Source of the DNA: Alphaproteobacteria bacterium
GTDB taxonomy: Bacteria; Pseudomonadota; Alphaproteobacteria; Puniceispirillales; UBA1172
Assembly: GCA_023259875.1 (NCBI GenBank)
Contig: JALRFL010000011.1
Span: forward strand, 1 to 14,251
Direction of reading: 5' to 3'
Length of the DNA stretch: 14,251 nt
Shown one piece after another: positions 12,757-14,251 of the stretch. Numbering within the stretch: the first letter of the stretch is position 1; each line of letters starts with the position of its first letter. The notes below the pieces were generated by a model. It was given only the letters and a program-made list of their open reading frames with translations, had not been told where the DNA came from and made no database searches. The position numbers were made by a program, and so were the translations under genes.

Positions 12757-14251
12757 TTAGGCGGATTCTTTATATTTTTCAGCCGTTTGCAGATCAACAG
12801 ACACGATCTGACTAATGCCTCTTTGTTCCATTGTCACGCCAAAAAGACGATCCATCTGTGCCATGGTCAGCCGGTGGTGCGTGACAACAATAAATCGGGT
12901 GCCGGTTTCGCGAGCAATTTGTTCAATCATGCCGCAGAACCGGGCAACATTGCGATCATCTAGGGGCGCGTCCACCTCATCCAGAATACAGATGGGCGCA
13001 GGATTGGTCAGGAACACCGCAAAAATCAGCGCTAGCGCGGTCAGCGCCTGTTCGCCGCCAGATAGCAAAGACAAGGATTGCAATTTCTTGCCGGGGGGGC
13101 TGGCCATGATATCTAGCCCTGCTTCTAGTGGGTCATCATCATCTGTTAAGACCAGTTCGGCTGAACCCCCATTGAACAATGTCGCAAACAGCTCGCCAAA
13201 ATGCTTGTTCACTTCTGCAAAACTGCGAAGAAGCCTCTCACGACCCTCACGATTAAGCTGTTGAATGGCATCGCGAAGTTTCTTGATCCCGTTAATCAGG
13301 TCATCCCGTTCGGTGGATAAGCTGGTCATGCGCTCTTCGACTTCGGCCATTTCCATTTCCGCACGCAGATTGACAGGGCCGATATTGTCACGCTCACGCA
13401 GAAGCCGTTCAACGCGTGATTCTAGGGCAGCCAGTTCACTCCGATCTGGCCCTGCCGCCTCCGCGTCATCGGGATCGGTTATGCCTGTGATCTCAGGCAG
13501 TTGATCAGGGGTAAGGCTTAATTTTTCACGGATGCGCTCAATCGTGTCCGCAAGGGCGCGTTCAACAACCGCCATTTCACCTTCTTGTCTAATCATCGCT
13601 TCACGCGCTTGGATTAATTCGGCTTCCATCTTGCGGTGGGCGGCTTCAGCTTCGGCCAGCACAGTTTCGCCGCGGGCTAAGTCATCACCGGCATCGCGCA
13701 CTGACGCGGCGGCCGTGGCTATGGCGTTGGCGATCTGCTCACGCTTATGGATCAGCATTTCAGGCTGGGCTTTAAGCTCGGACAGTTCTGCCATCAGTTG
13801 GTCTTGCCGACTAGTCAATTCTGCCACACGATTAAAGGTGCCATCATGGCGTTGTTGCCAGCTTTGCAAATCACGGGTGATCTCGCGGCGCCTTTCCGTG
13901 CGCTGATCCCTTGCTCGCATGATGGAGTTTTCTGCGCTCATGGCTTCTGCCAATCGGGTTCTCGCGGCTTCGGTTTCATCGCGGCATTGATGCAGCTGCT
14001 TTGCCATGTCCTCACGCGAAGATAATCCAGCCAATTCGGTGAATACCTGATCGCGCGCGGTGGTCATTTCCGCTTGGCTATTGGTCATGCTGGCGGCTTG
14101 CGTGTTAGCCGAAGATAAGGCGGCTTGGGCTTGTTCAAACTGCCGAGTAGCCTCAAGCAAGGTGGTTTGTGCTAGTTTTTCATCTTCGCGCAGGGCGCGT
14201 ATAGATTGCTCAGCCTGTTGTAACGCGGCCTTTGATTCTTCGGCTTTAGTG
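12757..14251 (-). CDS. smc: chromosome segregation protein SMC, C-terminal part
   Basis: SMC is the ATP-driven condensin core that organises and separates chromosomes. Only the last 497 residues are in the window; the frame is open to the right edge, so the gene starts outside. From the edge inward there is a long charged coiled coil, then NIGPVNLRAEMEMAEVEERM, which leads into the C-terminal ATPase head. The head has the ABC signature LSGGEQALTAL (LSGGEQ at 13065-13048), Walker B CILDEVDAPLDDRN with its catalytic glutamate, and the switch histidine region VVTHHRLTMAQMD. The C-terminus ends in KYKESA with a TAA stop. The hinge is not visible. No start is assigned; the TTG at 14160 is an internal leucine. 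The gene is upstream of and codirectional with the F0 operon, which has its own promoter. Confidence 0.96.
   Translation of the reverse strand, partial: TKAEESKAALQQAEQSIRALREDEKLAQTTLLEATRQFEQAQAALSSANTQAASMTNSQAEMTTARDQVFTELAGLSSREDMAKQLHQCRDETEAARTRLAEAMSAENSIMRARDQRTERRREITRDLQSWQQRHDGTFNRVAELTSRQDQLMAELSELKAQPEMLIHKREQIANAIATAAASVRDAGDDLARGETVLAEAEAAHRKMEAELIQAREAMIRQEGEMAVVERALADTIERIREKLSLTPDQLPEITGITDPDDAEAAGPDRSELAALESRVERLLRERDNIGPVNLRAEMEMAEVEERMTSLSTERDDLINGIKKLRDAIQQLNREGRERLLRSFAEVNKHFGELFATLFNGGSAELVLTDDDDPLEAGLDIMASPPGKKLQSLSLLSGGEQALTALALIFAVFLTNPAPICILDEVDAPLDDRNVARFCGMIEQIARETGTRFIVVTHHRLTMAQMDRLFGVTMEQRGISQIVSVDLQTAEKYKESA

Noticed and set aside
12463..12963. A 166-codon plus-strand frame across the smc-atpI gap.
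   Set aside because: It is antisense to smc at one end and to atpI at the other, has no recognisable motif or ribosome binding site, and the gap itself carries a promoter in the other direction.
12815..14025. Several serine- and arginine-rich plus-strand frames opposite smc.
   Set aside because: They are the expected shadow of an alanine-, glutamate- and arginine-rich coiled coil read in reverse.

Overview
The window reads as an ordinary chromosomal housekeeping segment of an alphaproteobacterium, probably a marine one resembling the SAR116/Puniceispirillum group. The class assignment rests on gene content and order: DUF983-SURF1 from the tail of a cytochrome oxidase cluster, thrC next to an M16 processing-type peptidase, the ispH-thrB-rnhA trio, and a separate F0 operon in the order atpI-atpB-atpE-b'-b with no F1 genes attached. 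The genus is only an inference. Base composition and codon use look even throughout. No tRNA, rRNA, insertion sequence, integrase, CRISPR array or phage gene was found.

Layout from left to right. A plus-strand operon holds the end of a DUF983 membrane protein, SURF1, thrC and the M16 peptidase (1-3599). The yqgE gene (UPF0301) follows on the minus strand, ending 7 bases from the peptidase. A plus-strand pair, a DsbD/ScsB-type reductase and a Prx5-like peroxiredoxin, occupies 4264-6729. The minus-strand operon ispH-thrB-rnhA (9104 down to 6726) ends by overlapping the peroxiredoxin stop by 4 bases. A plus-strand gene for a small lipoprotein of unknown function (9202-9717) stands alone behind its own sigma70-like promoter. 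Two hairpins, one a convincing two-way terminator, separate it from the minus-strand F0 operon (12590 down to 9888). The C-terminal part of smc, also on the minus strand, runs off the right edge.

How the genes fit together. DUF983 and SURF1 go with cytochrome c oxidase assembly and the F0 genes with ATP synthesis, so both ends of the window touch oxidative phosphorylation. ThrB and ThrC are consecutive enzymes (homoserine to phosphohomoserine to threonine) but lie in different operons on opposite strands. IspH is the last enzyme of the MEP isoprenoid pathway. The DsbD-like protein and the peroxiredoxin form a thiol-redox pair. RNase HI and SMC serve chromosome maintenance.

I found no clearly new biological system. 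The observations most worth a second look are non-coding: a hairpin in the F0 operon whose loop contains the b' stop codon, a second small hairpin between atpB and atpE, the tandem hairpins downstream of the operon, and a possibly leaderless ispH start. The unassigned lipoprotein is the only complete gene without a recognised function. Several gene starts were moved from the longest open frame: SURF1, peroxiredoxin, b' and atpI.
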